NCBI RefSeq assembly: GCF_012932675.1
Contig: NZ_JAAIIF010000005.1
Coordinates: forward strand, 1-64,000
DNA: 64,000 nt
From: Bifidobacterium erythrocebi
GTDB lineage: Bacteria > Actinomycetota > Actinomycetes > Actinomycetales > Bifidobacteriaceae
Reading direction: 5' to 3'
Shown: piece by piece, positions 16,557 through 25,338 of the stretch
Position numbering within the stretch: position 1 is the first letter of the stretch
Layout: the number at the start of each line of letters is the position of its first letter
Position numbers and translations under genes: made by a program
Notes under the pieces: model-generated
What the model saw: the letters and a program-made list of their open reading frames with translations, nothing else
What the model was told of the DNA's origin: nothing
The model's database searches: none

Positions 16557-18671
16557 ATGGCACATCGCAGAACATTCCGCTGGCCGTCGCTGCTGACCGA
16601 ATCAGGTCGTGGCATTGCATTCGGCGGTGACTACAACCCCGACCAGTGGTCGGAAGACGTGTGGGACGACGACATCCGGCTGATGAAACAGGCCGGCGTC
16701 AACACCGTCGCCCTCGCCATCTTCAGCTGGGACCGCATCCAGCCGGAAGAACACCGCTGGGAATTCGGCTGGCTCGACCGCATCATCGACAAGCTCGGCA
16801 AGGCCGGCATCGCCGTCGATCTGGCCTCCGCCACCGCCACCGCGCCGCTGTGGCTGTACGAGCAGCACCCCGAGGTCCTGCCGCACGACAAATTCGGTCA
16901 CCCCGTCAACGCCGGCTCACGCCAGTCGTGGAGCCCCACCAGCCCGGTATTCAAGGAATATGCGCTCACGCTGTGCCGCAAACTGGCCGAACGCTACGGC
17001 GAGAACCCCTACGTCACCGCATGGCATATGGGCAACGAATACGGTTGGAACAACCGCTACGACTACTGCGACAACGCGCTGCACGCCTTCCGCGCATGGT
17101 GCGAGCGCAAGTACGGCACCATCGACGCCCTCAACGCCGCCTGGGGCACCACGTTCTGGGGGCAGGAGATGAACGGCTTCGACGAAGTGCTCATCCCGCG
17201 CTTCATGGGTGCCGACTCCATGGTGAACCCCGGTCAGAAGCTCGACTTCGAACGGTTCGGCAACGATATGCTGCTCGACTTCTACAAGGCCGAACGCGAC
17301 GCCATCGCCGAGATTTGCCCCAGCAAGCCGTTCACCACGAACTTCATGGTCTCCACCGACCAGTGCTGCATGGATTACGCCGACTGGGCCGGTGAGGTCG
17401 ATTTCGTGTCCAACGATCACTATTTCCACGAGGGCGAATCGCATATCGACGAGCTGTTCTGCTCCGATGCGCTGATGGACTCCCTGGCATTGGGCAAGCC
17501 GTGGTATGTGATGGAGCATTCCACGTCGGCCGTGCAGTGGAAGGACCTCAATGTGCGCAAGCGCAAGGGCGAGACCGTGCGCGATTCCGTGGCGCATGTG
17601 GCCATGGGCGCGGACGCCATCAACTTCTTCCAGTGGCGCGCCTCCGCATTCGGCGCCGAGTCCTTCCATTCCGCGATGGTGCCCCATGCCGGCGAGAACA
17701 CGAAGCTGTACCGCAACGTGTGCGAGCTGGGTGCCGCGCTCAGGACGCTTGGCGATGCCGGTGTGCAGGGCACCGAGCTGGTGGCCGCCGATACGGCGAT
17801 CCTGTTCAGCGCCGAATCCGAGTGGGCCACACGCAGCGAGACGCTGCCGAGCAAGAAGCTCAACCATTGGCACGACGTGCGCGACTGGTACCGTGCGTTC
17901 CTCGACGCCGGAACACGTGCCGACATCGTGCCGCTGAAATACGACTGGAGCGGCTACACGACGGTGGTGTTGCCCACCGTGCTCATGCTGAGCGCCGACG
18001 ACACCGCGCGTCTGGAACGTTTCGTGCGCGACGGCGGCACCGTGGTGGTCGGCTATGCGACCGGTCTGATCGATGAGAACTTCCACACCTGGCTGGGCGG
18101 CTACCCGGGTGCCGGTGACGGCGTGCTGCGCGGCATGCTGGGCATTCGCGGCGAGGAATTCAACATTCTCGGTGCCGAGGCTGCGGGCGAGCCCAGTGAG
18201 ATCCGCCTGTCCAACGGCATGGTCACGCGCCTGTGGCAGAACGACATCGACGTGGACGGCACCGACGTGGAGGTGCTGGCCACCTACGCCGGCGAACAGG
18301 CCGACGAATGGGAGCTGGACGGCACCGCCGCGATCACGCGCAACCCGTACGGCAAGGGCACGGCCTATTTCGTCGGCTGCGATCTGAACGTCGCCGATAT
18401 CGCCGCGTTCATCGGTAGCCAGCTGATTGACGGTTCTGCGGCAACTGGTGACGGCCCCAGCTACGATCCGGTCACGACACTGCACACCGAGCGCGCCAAT
18501 GCCGAAGCGGTCTTCGATTTCTATCTGCCGCGCGGCAAGCACGAGACCACCGTGACCGGCGTCGACGGCGAGGTCGTATACCGTTTCCAGTGCGACGAGG
18601 GCGCGGAGCCGGAAAGCTACGTCATCCACCGCAACGGCGTGCTCGTGGTGAAACGATACAATCGGCAGTAG
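16557..18671 (+). CDS. Beta-galactosidase, GH42
   Basis: Intracellular retaining beta-galactosidase acting on galacto-oligosaccharides (704 aa, typical GH42 length). The N-terminal barrel starts with GGDYNPDQW. The acid/base Glu is in WHMGNEYG (about residue 160) and the nucleophile Glu in YVMEHS (about 320). Cys and His/Trp residues around the barrel and a trimerisation-like middle domain follow. The ATG at 16557 is chosen over an in-frame upstream ATG at 16479 because AAAGGA precedes it by eight bases and the upstream one lies within the promoter/operator region. No signal peptide is seen. The LacI gene follows 54 bp downstream and is probably cotranscribed. Confidence 0.95.
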   Translation: MAHRRTFRWPSLLTESGRGIAFGGDYNPDQWSEDVWDDDIRLMKQAGVNTVALAIFSWDRIQPEEHRWEFGWLDRIIDKLGKAGIAVDLASATATAPLWLYEQHPEVLPHDKFGHPVNAGSRQSWSPTSPVFKEYALTLCRKLAERYGENPYVTAWHMGNEYGWNNRYDYCDNALHAFRAWCERKYGTIDALNAAWGTTFWGQEMNGFDEVLIPRFMGADSMVNPGQKLDFERFGNDMLLDFYKAERDAIAEICPSKPFTTNFMVSTDQCCMDYADWAGEVDFVSNDHYFHEGESHIDELFCSDALMDSLALGKPWYVMEHSTSAVQWKDLNVRKRKGETVRDSVAHVAMGADAINFFQWRASAFGAESFHSAMVPHAGENTKLYRNVCELGAALRTLGDAGVQGTELVAADTAILFSAESEWATRSETLPSKKLNHWHDVRDWYRAFLDAGTRADIVPLKYDWSGYTTVVLPTVLMLSADDTARLERFVRDGGTVVVGYATGLIDENFHTWLGGYPGAGDGVLRGMLGIRGEEFNILGAEAAGEPSEIRLSNGMVTRLWQNDIDVDGTDVEVLATYAGEQADEWELDGTAAITRNPYGKGTAYFVGCDLNVADIAAFIGSQLIDGSAATGDGPSYDPVTTLHTERANAEAVFDFYLPRGKHETTVTGVDGEVVYRFQCDEGAEPESYVIHRNGVLVVKRYNRQ

Positions 18672-18725
18672 CGAGCCGGGCGGCACAGGCCCGGCGCACC
18701 CGGTGGCCCGAACGAGGCCAATGAC

Positions 18726-19790
18726 ATGGAGGCGGTATTGAGCGAGATGGAATCCGGCAGAAAGCGCGTCACGTTGCGTGATGTGGCGCAGGAGGCCGGC
18801 GTCTCGCTCAAAACCGCCTCCAACGTCATCAACGACGCCGGGCGCATGTCCAACGAAACCAGGGCGCGCGTGCAGGAGGTCATCCGCCGGCTCGGGTACC
18901 GCGTCAACGTGTCGGCGCGAAACCTGAACCGCAACAGCACCGGTGTCATCACACTCGCGGTGCCGATGCTCACGCCGCCGTATCTCGCGGAACTCGCCAA
19001 CCGGGTCATCGAACAGGCCAGAACGGACGGCTATCTGGTGTACGTCGTCACCTACGGAGGGGAGAACGCCCGGGGCGCGCGCGAGCTGCTGCGTGATTTC
19101 AACACCACGGTGTCCGACGGGTTGATTCTGTCGATGTCGGAGGACGAGGACCTGACGGCTCGTGATCTGAGCGTGGACTACCCGCTGGTCACGGTCGGTG
19201 CACGTGACGTGCGGGGCGTATGCGACCACGTGGCCTGCGACGATGTGCAAGCCTCGCGTACGGCCGCCTCCTACCTCTTCGAACGCGGCGCACGGCGACT
19301 GGCCGTGGTTGGCAGCCGTGGAACATACGACGAACAGGCCGCGCTCACCGCCACCGACGGCAATGCCGGTCTGCGACTGCGCGGCGTGATCGAAGCCTGC
19401 CATGAGCATGGCGCGCAACTTGACCCGGAACTGGTGGTCGACGGCGGCGATTGGGCCATCGGCTGCGGATACAAGGCCGTGCAGCAGCTGCTTGATGCGG
19501 GCAGGGAATTCGACGGCGTGGTGGCGTTCAACGATCAGCTGGCCATCGGCGTGCTGTCGGCATTGGCCGCGAACGGCATCAGCGTGCCCGGCCAGGTGCA
19601 GGTAATCGGATTCGACAACATCGAGGAGGCGGCGTATCTGCAACCGCCGCTGACCACCATGGACCCCCGATTCGACGTGATCGTGCCGAAGGTCGGCGAG
19701 CGCATGCTGATGCGCATCGCCGGACGTGAGGTCGCCCCGGAACATATCAGCATCCCCTCGCGCGTGATCGCCCGCGCCACCACGCGTTGA
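18726..19790 (+). CDS. LacI-family transcriptional regulator (likely of the GH42 gene)
   Basis: A 354-aa repressor with an N-terminal HTH (VTLRDVAQEAGVSLKTAS, then NVINDAGRMS) and hinge helix, followed by a periplasmic-binding-protein-like sugar-sensing domain ending in GFDNIEEAAY and a conserved R/P region. It lies 54 bp downstream of the beta-galactosidase in the same direction. Two matching dyads (16480-16497 and 16505-16522) over that gene's promoter suggest local autoregulation, with a galactoside or its metabolite as inducer. This link is inference from position. A methionine eight codons downstream is an alternative start. Confidence 0.9.
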   Translation: MEAVLSEMESGRKRVTLRDVAQEAGVSLKTASNVINDAGRMSNETRARVQEVIRRLGYRVNVSARNLNRNSTGVITLAVPMLTPPYLAELANRVIEQARTDGYLVYVVTYGGENARGARELLRDFNTTVSDGLILSMSEDEDLTARDLSVDYPLVTVGARDVRGVCDHVACDDVQASRTAASYLFERGARRLAVVGSRGTYDEQAALTATDGNAGLRLRGVIEACHEHGAQLDPELVVDGGDWAIGCGYKAVQQLLDAGREFDGVVAFNDQLAIGVLSALAANGISVPGQVQVIGFDNIEEAAYLQPPLTTMDPRFDVIVPKVGERMLMRIAGREVAPEHISIPSRVIARATTR

Positions 19791-19897
19791 ACGCGGTTCG
19801 GTCTGCGCATCCTCCCGGCTGTGGCATAGACTGCACTGCAGAGCCGCATATCAGGAAAGCCGGCGGAACGAGACGGTCGCGTATGAGCGGAAGCGCG

Positions 19898-19917
19898 GGC
19901 CCGGTGCCAGCCGGGCC
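19898..19917 (+). other. Short GC hairpin before the aldo/keto reductase
   Basis: GGCCCGG and CCGGGCC are perfectly complementary around TGCCAG, 28 bases before the reductase start. It may end the lacI transcript or lie in the reductase leader. No T run is present. Confidence 0.4.
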
Positions 19918-19944
19918 GTTCCATACCGAAATGAAGGAGCAACG

Positions 19945-20814
19945 ATGACGAACCAGCATCCCAATCCCAACGAAGTCCCCGACATCACGTTGAGCGACGG
20001 CAACGCCATCCCGCAGATCGGCCTTGGCGTACTGCGCATCGACGATGACGGCGTGACCCCGGTGGTTGAAAGCGCGTTGGAGGCGGGCTACCGTCATATC
20101 GACGGTGCCGCTGGCTACAACAACGAGGGCGGTGTGGGCCGTGCGCTCGCCGCCGCAGGATACACCACCGGCGAGAAGCGCCGGAGCCTGTGGGTCACCA
20201 CCAAGCTGCGTGATTCCGAACAGGGGTATGATTCCGCGCGCAAGGCGTTCGACCGTCAGCTTGGCCTGCTGCAGCTGGATTATGTGGACATGTACATGCT
20301 GCATTGGCCGACCCCGTTCGACTGGCGCAGCGGCGAGACATGGAAGGCGTTCGACGAATTCCGTGCCGAAGGCCGTGTGAAGACGCTCGGCGTGTGCAAC
20401 TTCCTGCCGGAACATCTGGAGCGTCTGCACAAGGAGACCGGCGAATACCCGGCCGTGAACCAGATCGAGCTGCACCCCACGTGGCAGCAGCGCGAGGTGG
20501 TCGCCTACTGCAAGGAGCATGGCATCGCCGTCGAGGCGTATTCGCCCATGGCCCGTGGCGCCGATCTCAACGCCGGCAACGGCACCATCGAACGCATCGC
20601 CGCCGCGCACGGCGTCTCTCCGGCACAGGTGATCCTGCGCTGGCATATCGAGAACGGCACGATCATCATCCCCAAGTCCGTGCACGTTGAACGTCAGAAG
20701 GAGAACCTCGATCTGTTCGGCTTCGCCCTCACCGCCGACGAGCATGCCGCGATCGACGCCCTGGATGGCCCGACCCGTGCCGGCCACGATCCGATGACCT
20801 TCACCTACGCCTGA
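19945..20814 (+). CDS. Aldo/keto reductase
   Basis: NADPH-dependent carbonyl reductase of the AKR superfamily (289 aa, full-length barrel). The tetrad is visible: Asp in the HIDGAAGYNNE segment with Tyr in AGYNNEGG, Lys in WVTTKLRD and His in LHWPTP. The NADP-binding end shows IIIPKSVHVERQKEN. It resembles 2,5-diketo-D-gluconate reductase-type enzymes, but the substrate cannot be told from sequence. The ATG is preceded by AAGGAG at ideal spacing. Confidence 0.92.
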   Translation: MTNQHPNPNEVPDITLSDGNAIPQIGLGVLRIDDDGVTPVVESALEAGYRHIDGAAGYNNEGGVGRALAAAGYTTGEKRRSLWVTTKLRDSEQGYDSARKAFDRQLGLLQLDYVDMYMLHWPTPFDWRSGETWKAFDEFRAEGRVKTLGVCNFLPEHLERLHKETGEYPAVNQIELHPTWQQREVVAYCKEHGIAVEAYSPMARGADLNAGNGTIERIAAAHGVSPAQVILRWHIENGTIIIPKSVHVERQKENLDLFGFALTADEHAAIDALDGPTRAGHDPMTFTYA

Positions 20815-20860
20815 TCGCCCGATACTTCCGCACGCCCGATGCGCCTGATGCGCGTGATAT

Positions 20861-20885
20861 GCCCGATATGCCGGACATATCGGGC
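20861..20885 (+). terminator. Hairpin between aldo/keto reductase and nuclease genes
   Basis: GCCCGATATG (20861-20870) pairs perfectly with CATATCGGGC (20876-20885) around CCGGA. It is embedded in a run of related CCGAT/CTGAT repeats from 20815 onward. No T run follows. Confidence 0.5.
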
Positions 20886-20911
20886 GCACAACCGGATTTG
20901 CAAAGGATGCC

Positions 20912-21652
20912 ATGAGCCGACGTTCGCGTTTTCCACGCCGCCTGATCGACACCTCCGCCAGCTGGTTCCGTACGCTGGTGATGCTTCTTGCCGCCATCAT
21001 CATCGGCAGCTGCGCCGCGATCCTGCTGACCAAGCTCAGCCCGCAGGTGGCCGAGATCACCGGCGAGCATACGGCCAGCGGTCCGGCGGCGGATGCGCTG
21101 GATGCGCTGAAGGTCGATGATGGCGCGAAACCTGCTGGCTACGACCGCGACCTGTTCGGCTTCCGCAAAACCGACGCGAACAACGACGGCTGCGATGTGC
21201 GCGAGGACATCCTCGCCCGCGACCTGACGGACGTGACGTACAAATACCGCGGGTCGTGCATCGTGGCTGGCGGCGTGCTGCACGACCCCTACACCGGCAA
21301 GACCATCCGATTCACCCGTGGCGTGAGGACCAGCTCGGCCGTGCAGATCGACCATGTGGTGGCATTGGAGAACGCATGGCGTTCCGGTGCCTTTGCATGG
21401 GATGCCAGCAAACGGTACGCGTTCGCGAACGACCCCTACAATCTGCTCGCCGTGGACGGTCCCGCCAACCAGGCGAAAGGCTCCGCCTCGGCCGCCTACT
21501 GGCTGCCTACCAACAGCGCCTACCGCTGCGAGTACGTGGCGCGGCAGATCGGTGTGAAGGCGAAATACTCGCTCAGTGTCACCTCCAACGAGAAAACCGC
21601 CATGCAGGCCGTACTGCACACCTGCCCGGCGCAGGAGATCCCGCAGTCCTGA
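20912..21652 (+). CDS. Exported HNH endonuclease-like protein (DUF1524 / GmrSD C-terminal type)
   Basis: A 246-aa protein with one N-terminal hydrophobic segment (about residues 18-42), acting as signal peptide or anchor, followed by a DUF1524-type nuclease domain. The core motif is QIDHVVALENAW, then FANDPYNLLAVDGPANQAKG: the His and Asn positions of the His-Me finger. Four cysteines suggest disulfides, fitting an extracytoplasmic location. The likely role is degradation of external DNA for nutrition or competition. It is not linked to a GmrSD restriction partner here. AAAGGA precedes the ATG. Confidence 0.85.
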   Translation: MSRRSRFPRRLIDTSASWFRTLVMLLAAIIIGSCAAILLTKLSPQVAEITGEHTASGPAADALDALKVDDGAKPAGYDRDLFGFRKTDANNDGCDVREDILARDLTDVTYKYRGSCIVAGGVLHDPYTGKTIRFTRGVRTSSAVQIDHVVALENAWRSGAFAWDASKRYAFANDPYNLLAVDGPANQAKGSASAAYWLPTNSAYRCEYVARQIGVKAKYSLSVTSNEKTAMQAVLHTCPAQEIPQS

Positions 21653-21749
21653 AATAGCCGGGCGAACGTTCGAATCCGCTTTCCGCACAGGTAACATGAC
21701 CGCTAACATGGCCGCGCTATACCGTAACCGGTTATGAAGAGAGGGCGGT

Positions 21750-23099
21750 ATGGAACGAGAGAGCGAATATCCGCAAGACAATGCCATAACGGGTGATGGC
21801 ACAGCGGACGGTATAACGAAAACAGTGGAAACGCAGACGGATCGCACGGGCGACGCATCCGAAGGAACGCAGGGCGGCGGAAAGCACCATGGGCATGCGC
21901 TCGCCGGCATTCTCGGCCCGGCGTTCGTGGCTGCGGTGGCCTACGTCGACCCAGGCAATGTGGCGGCGAACATCACCTCCGGCGCACGCTACGGCTACCT
22001 GCTGGTGTGGGTGCTGGTGGTGGCCAATGTCATGAGCGTGTTCATCCAATACCAGTCGGCCAAACTTGGCGTGGTCACCGGCAAATCCCTGCCCGAGCTG
22101 CTGGGCGAGCGCATGAGCGACGCCGGGCGTTTCATGTTCTTCATGCAGGCCGAGGTGATCGCCATCGCCACCGATCTGGCCGAGCTCATCGGCGGTGCTA
22201 TCGCGCTGAACCTGCTGTTCGGCCTGCCGCTGTTCGTCGGCGGCCTGATCATCGGCGCGGTCTCGACGGTGCTGCTGATGTTCGAAGGCGGCAGCACGCA
22301 GCGCCTGTTCGAGAAGATCGTGATCGCGCTGCTGCTGGTGATCACGTTCGGATTCATTGCCGGCCTGTTCATCGATCCTCCGAATCCGGTCGATGTCGCG
22401 AAAGGACTGGTGCCGCGGTTCACCAACCGTGATTCGGTGATGATGGCCACCTCCATGCTGGGCGCGACGGTCATGCCGCACGCGATCTACCTGCACTCCA
22501 CGCTGGTGAACGACCATTATGCGGGCGGTCAGAAGAAGCCGTCCGTCCCGCGCCTGCTGCACGGCGCGAAAATCGATGTGGCGTGGGCGCTGCTGCTGGC
22601 AGGCACGGTGAACTTGTGCCTGCTGATCCTTGCGGCGAACTCCCTGTACGGCATGAAGGGCACCGATTCGATCGACGGCGCGCAGCACGCCATCGTCAGC
22701 GTGCTCGGGCCGGGCATCGGCACCATCTTCTCCATTGGTCTGCTGGCCTCCTCGCTCAGCTCCACATCCGTGGGCACCTATGCCGGTTCCGAGATCATGC
22801 ACGGCCTGCTGCGCATCAAGGCGCCGATGTGGGCGTGCCGCGTGGTCACGCTGGTGCCCGGACTGGTGGTGCTGTGGTTCGCGCCGAATCCCACCGAGGC
22901 GCTGGTGATCGGGCAGGTGATCCTGTCCATCGGCATTCCGTTCGCCATCATTCCGCTGATGCGCTACACGCATAGTTCCTCGCTGATGGGGCGGTGGGTC
23001 GACGGGCCGGTCTGCCACGCGTTCTTCCTGCTGATCGTCGTGCTGGTCATCGCATTGAACGCCTTGCTGGTCGTGCTGGAGCTGTGCGGCCAGGTGTGA
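21750..23099 (+). CDS. mntH: Nramp-family divalent metal (Mn2+/Fe2+) transporter MntH
   Basis: Proton-coupled manganese importer in the membrane (449 aa, about eleven TM helices). Metal-site signatures: Asp-Pro-Gly-Asn in YVDPGNVAAN (TM1) and the TM6 motif ATVMPHAIYLHS. A hydrophilic N-terminus of about 50 residues precedes the first helix and contains His and Gly. GAGGGCGG precedes the ATG. A perfect palindrome TAACCGGTTA lies 16 bases before the start and could be a metal-regulator site, but this is weak. Confidence 0.94.
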   Translation: MERESEYPQDNAITGDGTADGITKTVETQTDRTGDASEGTQGGGKHHGHALAGILGPAFVAAVAYVDPGNVAANITSGARYGYLLVWVLVVANVMSVFIQYQSAKLGVVTGKSLPELLGERMSDAGRFMFFMQAEVIAIATDLAELIGGAIALNLLFGLPLFVGGLIIGAVSTVLLMFEGGSTQRLFEKIVIALLLVITFGFIAGLFIDPPNPVDVAKGLVPRFTNRDSVMMATSMLGATVMPHAIYLHSTLVNDHYAGGQKKPSVPRLLHGAKIDVAWALLLAGTVNLCLLILAANSLYGMKGTDSIDGAQHAIVSVLGPGIGTIFSIGLLASSLSSTSVGTYAGSEIMHGLLRIKAPMWACRVVTLVPGLVVLWFAPNPTEALVIGQVILSIGIPFAIIPLMRYTHSSSLMGRWVDGPVCHAFFLLIVVLVIALNALLVVLELCGQV

Positions 23100-23242
23100 C
23101 GCCGGTCGGAAGTTGGCTGGCATTCGGATGACGGACGGGTACCGTGGCAGGTTGCGCCGGGGAGCATTCGCCATCGGCGGATGACCGTCAGCTCGGGGTT
23201 CGGCTATTCTTTGTGTGAGCGAAGATTTCGAGGAGGCATGTG

Positions 23243-24472
23243 ATGCAGCAGCAGGATGGGACGTCGTTGGCGTTGAGCGCCGGCGGCGTGGCCAAGCCAT
23301 TGAATCGGCCGGAGGAGATGCGTGCGATCCGGCAGGCCATGGACGAGGGCAAGAACCCGTTGACGGCCACCGACGTGCCGCGCTGGGAGGATCAGGTCGG
23401 TGTCAGCAGGATCGTGAACCGCCGTGTGCTGGAATTCGAGGTGCTGCCCACGCCGGCCCAAGTGCTGTCCGACCAGCCGCTAAGCGAGCAGGCGCAGGAG
23501 CTCGTCGCCCGTTCACGCGACGAGATCAGGGCATGCCTGTACGGCCAGGACGACCGCCTACTGGTCATCGTCGGCCCGTGTTCGGTGCACGACCCGAAGG
23601 CCGCACTGGATTACGCCCGTCGTCTTGCCGCACTGAAGAACGAACTGGACGATCATCTGCTGATCGTCATGCGCGTGTACTTCGAGAAGCCGCGCACCAC
23701 CGTCGGTTGGAAGGGCCTGATCAACGACCCGGACATCGACGGCAGCTGCAACATTCGCAAGGGGCTGCTGCTTGCACGCCGCACGTTGCTGGACGTGCTG
23801 GGCGAGGGTCTCGCCTGTGCCACCGAGTTCCTGGAGCCGACCAGCCCGCAGTACATCTCCGACGCGGTCAGCTGGGGTGCCATCGGCGCACGCAACACCG
23901 AAAGCCAGGTGCACAGGCAGCTCGCATCCGGCCTGTCCATGCCGATCGGCTTCAAGAACGCCACCGACGGTTCCGTCAAGGCCCCGACCGACTCCTGCTT
24001 CGCCTCCGCCCAACAGCACACGTTCTTCGGCATCGACCATCTTGGCCGCGCGGCCGTGGTCAAGACGCTCGGCAACCCCGACTGCCATGTGGTGCTGCGC
24101 GGGTCGAGCAGCGGGCCGAACTACGATGCGGCGTCGATCGCGCAGACCATGAGCACCATCCGCGCCGAAATGCCCGCCGATTCCGCAGCGGCGCACGGTG
24201 TGATCGTGGACTGCTCGCACGGCAACTCCGGCAAGGACGAGCACAGGCAGGCCGAGGTCGTGCGCAACATCGCCTCGCGCATCGCTGCGGGGGAACAGGG
24301 CATCACCGGCATCATGATGGAAAGCTTCATCGAAGGCGGCAACCAGCCGGCCGCCCCGCTCGACCAGTTGGTGTATGGCAAGTCGATCACCGACCGTTGC
24401 CTGAGCTGGAAAGACACCGAACAGCTGCTGCGCGAACTCGCACAGGCAGTAGCCACACGCCGTTGGAACTGA
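23243..24472 (+). CDS. 3-deoxy-7-phosphoheptulonate (DAHP) synthase, class I (AroG type)
   Basis: First step of the shikimate pathway: condenses PEP with erythrose 4-phosphate (409 aa). Family motifs: IVGPCSVHD, MRVYFEKPRTTVGWKG, ISWGAIGARTTESQ-like VSWGAIGARNTESQ, GFKNATDG and the metal site VIVDCSHGNSGKD. The ATG at 23243 lies six bases after AGGAGG; a GTG one codon upstream is too close to the site. The N-terminus of about 55 residues is longer than in E. coli AroG and may carry the allosteric part. mtnN follows 35 bp later in the same direction. Confidence 0.94.
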   Translation: MQQQDGTSLALSAGGVAKPLNRPEEMRAIRQAMDEGKNPLTATDVPRWEDQVGVSRIVNRRVLEFEVLPTPAQVLSDQPLSEQAQELVARSRDEIRACLYGQDDRLLVIVGPCSVHDPKAALDYARRLAALKNELDDHLLIVMRVYFEKPRTTVGWKGLINDPDIDGSCNIRKGLLLARRTLLDVLGEGLACATEFLEPTSPQYISDAVSWGAIGARNTESQVHRQLASGLSMPIGFKNATDGSVKAPTDSCFASAQQHTFFGIDHLGRAAVVKTLGNPDCHVVLRGSSSGPNYDAASIAQTMSTIRAEMPADSAAAHGVIVDCSHGNSGKDEHRQAEVVRNIASRIAAGEQGITGIMMESFIEGGNQPAAPLDQLVYGKSITDRCLSWKDTEQLLRELAQAVATRRWN

Positions 24473-24507
24473 CGGCGGCGCACAAACACGATACGAAAGG
24501 AACACCC

Positions 24508-25218
24508 ATGACCCGAACCATCGCCATCATCGGCGCACTGAACGAGGAAGTCGCGCACATCGCCGAAACACTTGGCAACCCCACGCACACCAAGGAGGCA
24601 AGCCTTGACGTGACCTACGGCACGCTCACCACCAACGCCGGCGAGGAACTCGGCGTCGCGGCCACCGTGGGCGGCATGGGACTCGTCGCGGCGGCGGCCA
24701 CCGCCCAGCATCTCATCGACGTCTACCACCCCGAAGCCATCATCTTCTCCGGCATCGCGGGCAACCTCAACAAGAAGCTGCACATCAACGATGTGGTGCT
24801 CGGCGGAACCCTGCGCTACCTCGACACCGACATGCGCCTCGTGGGCCAGTGGAAGCCCGGCACCGAAGAGAAGCCCATCGAGGAATTCCACAGCGACGCC
24901 CACCTACTGGACATCGCGGGCGAGGCGCTGAGCGACGCCGGCATCACGCACATCACCGGCATCATCGCCTCCGGCAACTACTTCGTGGACGATCCGGCCA
25001 AGGTCGAAGAGGTCATCAGTGCCACCGGTGCCGATGCGGTGGAGATGGAAGGCACCGCGGTGGCTCAGGTCGCCGCACGCAACGACGTCCCCTCGCTGGT
25101 GATCCGCGCGCTGTCCGACAACGCCGACACCGACTACGAGGAGTTCAAGGGCTTCGACATCAGCGAATACGCGAACACCGCCGCCGGGATCGCCGTGGAC
25201 ATCCTCAAGCGTCTGTAG
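24508..25218 (+). CDS. mtnN: 5'-methylthioadenosine/S-adenosylhomocysteine nucleosidase
   Basis: Hydrolyses MTA and SAH to adenine plus thio-sugar, recycling methionine and feeding AI-2 precursor formation (236 aa). It starts with the conserved IAIIGALNEEV. Substrate and catalytic motifs are FSGIAGNLN, the Glu-containing VEMEGTAVAQVA and the Asp in RALSDNAD. AAAGG precedes the ATG at 24508. It probably shares a transcript with the DAHP synthase. Its last codons overlap a candidate PHO box for the next operon. Confidence 0.94.
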   Translation: MTRTIAIIGALNEEVAHIAETLGNPTHTKEASLDVTYGTLTTNAGEELGVAATVGGMGLVAAAATAQHLIDVYHPEAIIFSGIAGNLNKKLHINDVVLGGTLRYLDTDMRLVGQWKPGTEEKPIEEFHSDAHLLDIAGEALSDAGITHITGIIASGNYFVDDPAKVEEVISATGADAVEMEGTAVAQVAARNDVPSLVIRALSDNADTDYEEFKGFDISEYANTAAGIAVDILKRL

Positions 25219-25235
25219 GTGAACAATAGCTGAAC
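25218..25235 (-). promoter_or_regulatory. Candidate PHO box upstream of the sensor kinase
   Basis: Read on the minus strand, GTTCAGC (25235-25229) and GTTCACC (25224-25218) are direct repeats 11 bp apart. This is the spacing and sequence of actinobacterial PhoP/RegX3 sites. It overlaps the mtnN stop codon, 104 bp before the kinase gene, and suggests autoregulation. Confidence 0.5.
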
Positions 25236-25338
25236 TTCAGGCGTATTACGCATGATCGCCGCCATCGCTTCGCTACTGTGGTAAAGCGAAGATGCCCTTT
25301 GGGCAAACCCCGATAGTCGAAAAGGCAACAAGCAGCGA

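Noticed and set aside
16917..19745. 942-codon minus-strand frame across GH42 and LacI
   Set aside because: Both real genes on the plus strand have clear motifs and starts; the antisense frame is a codon-bias effect.
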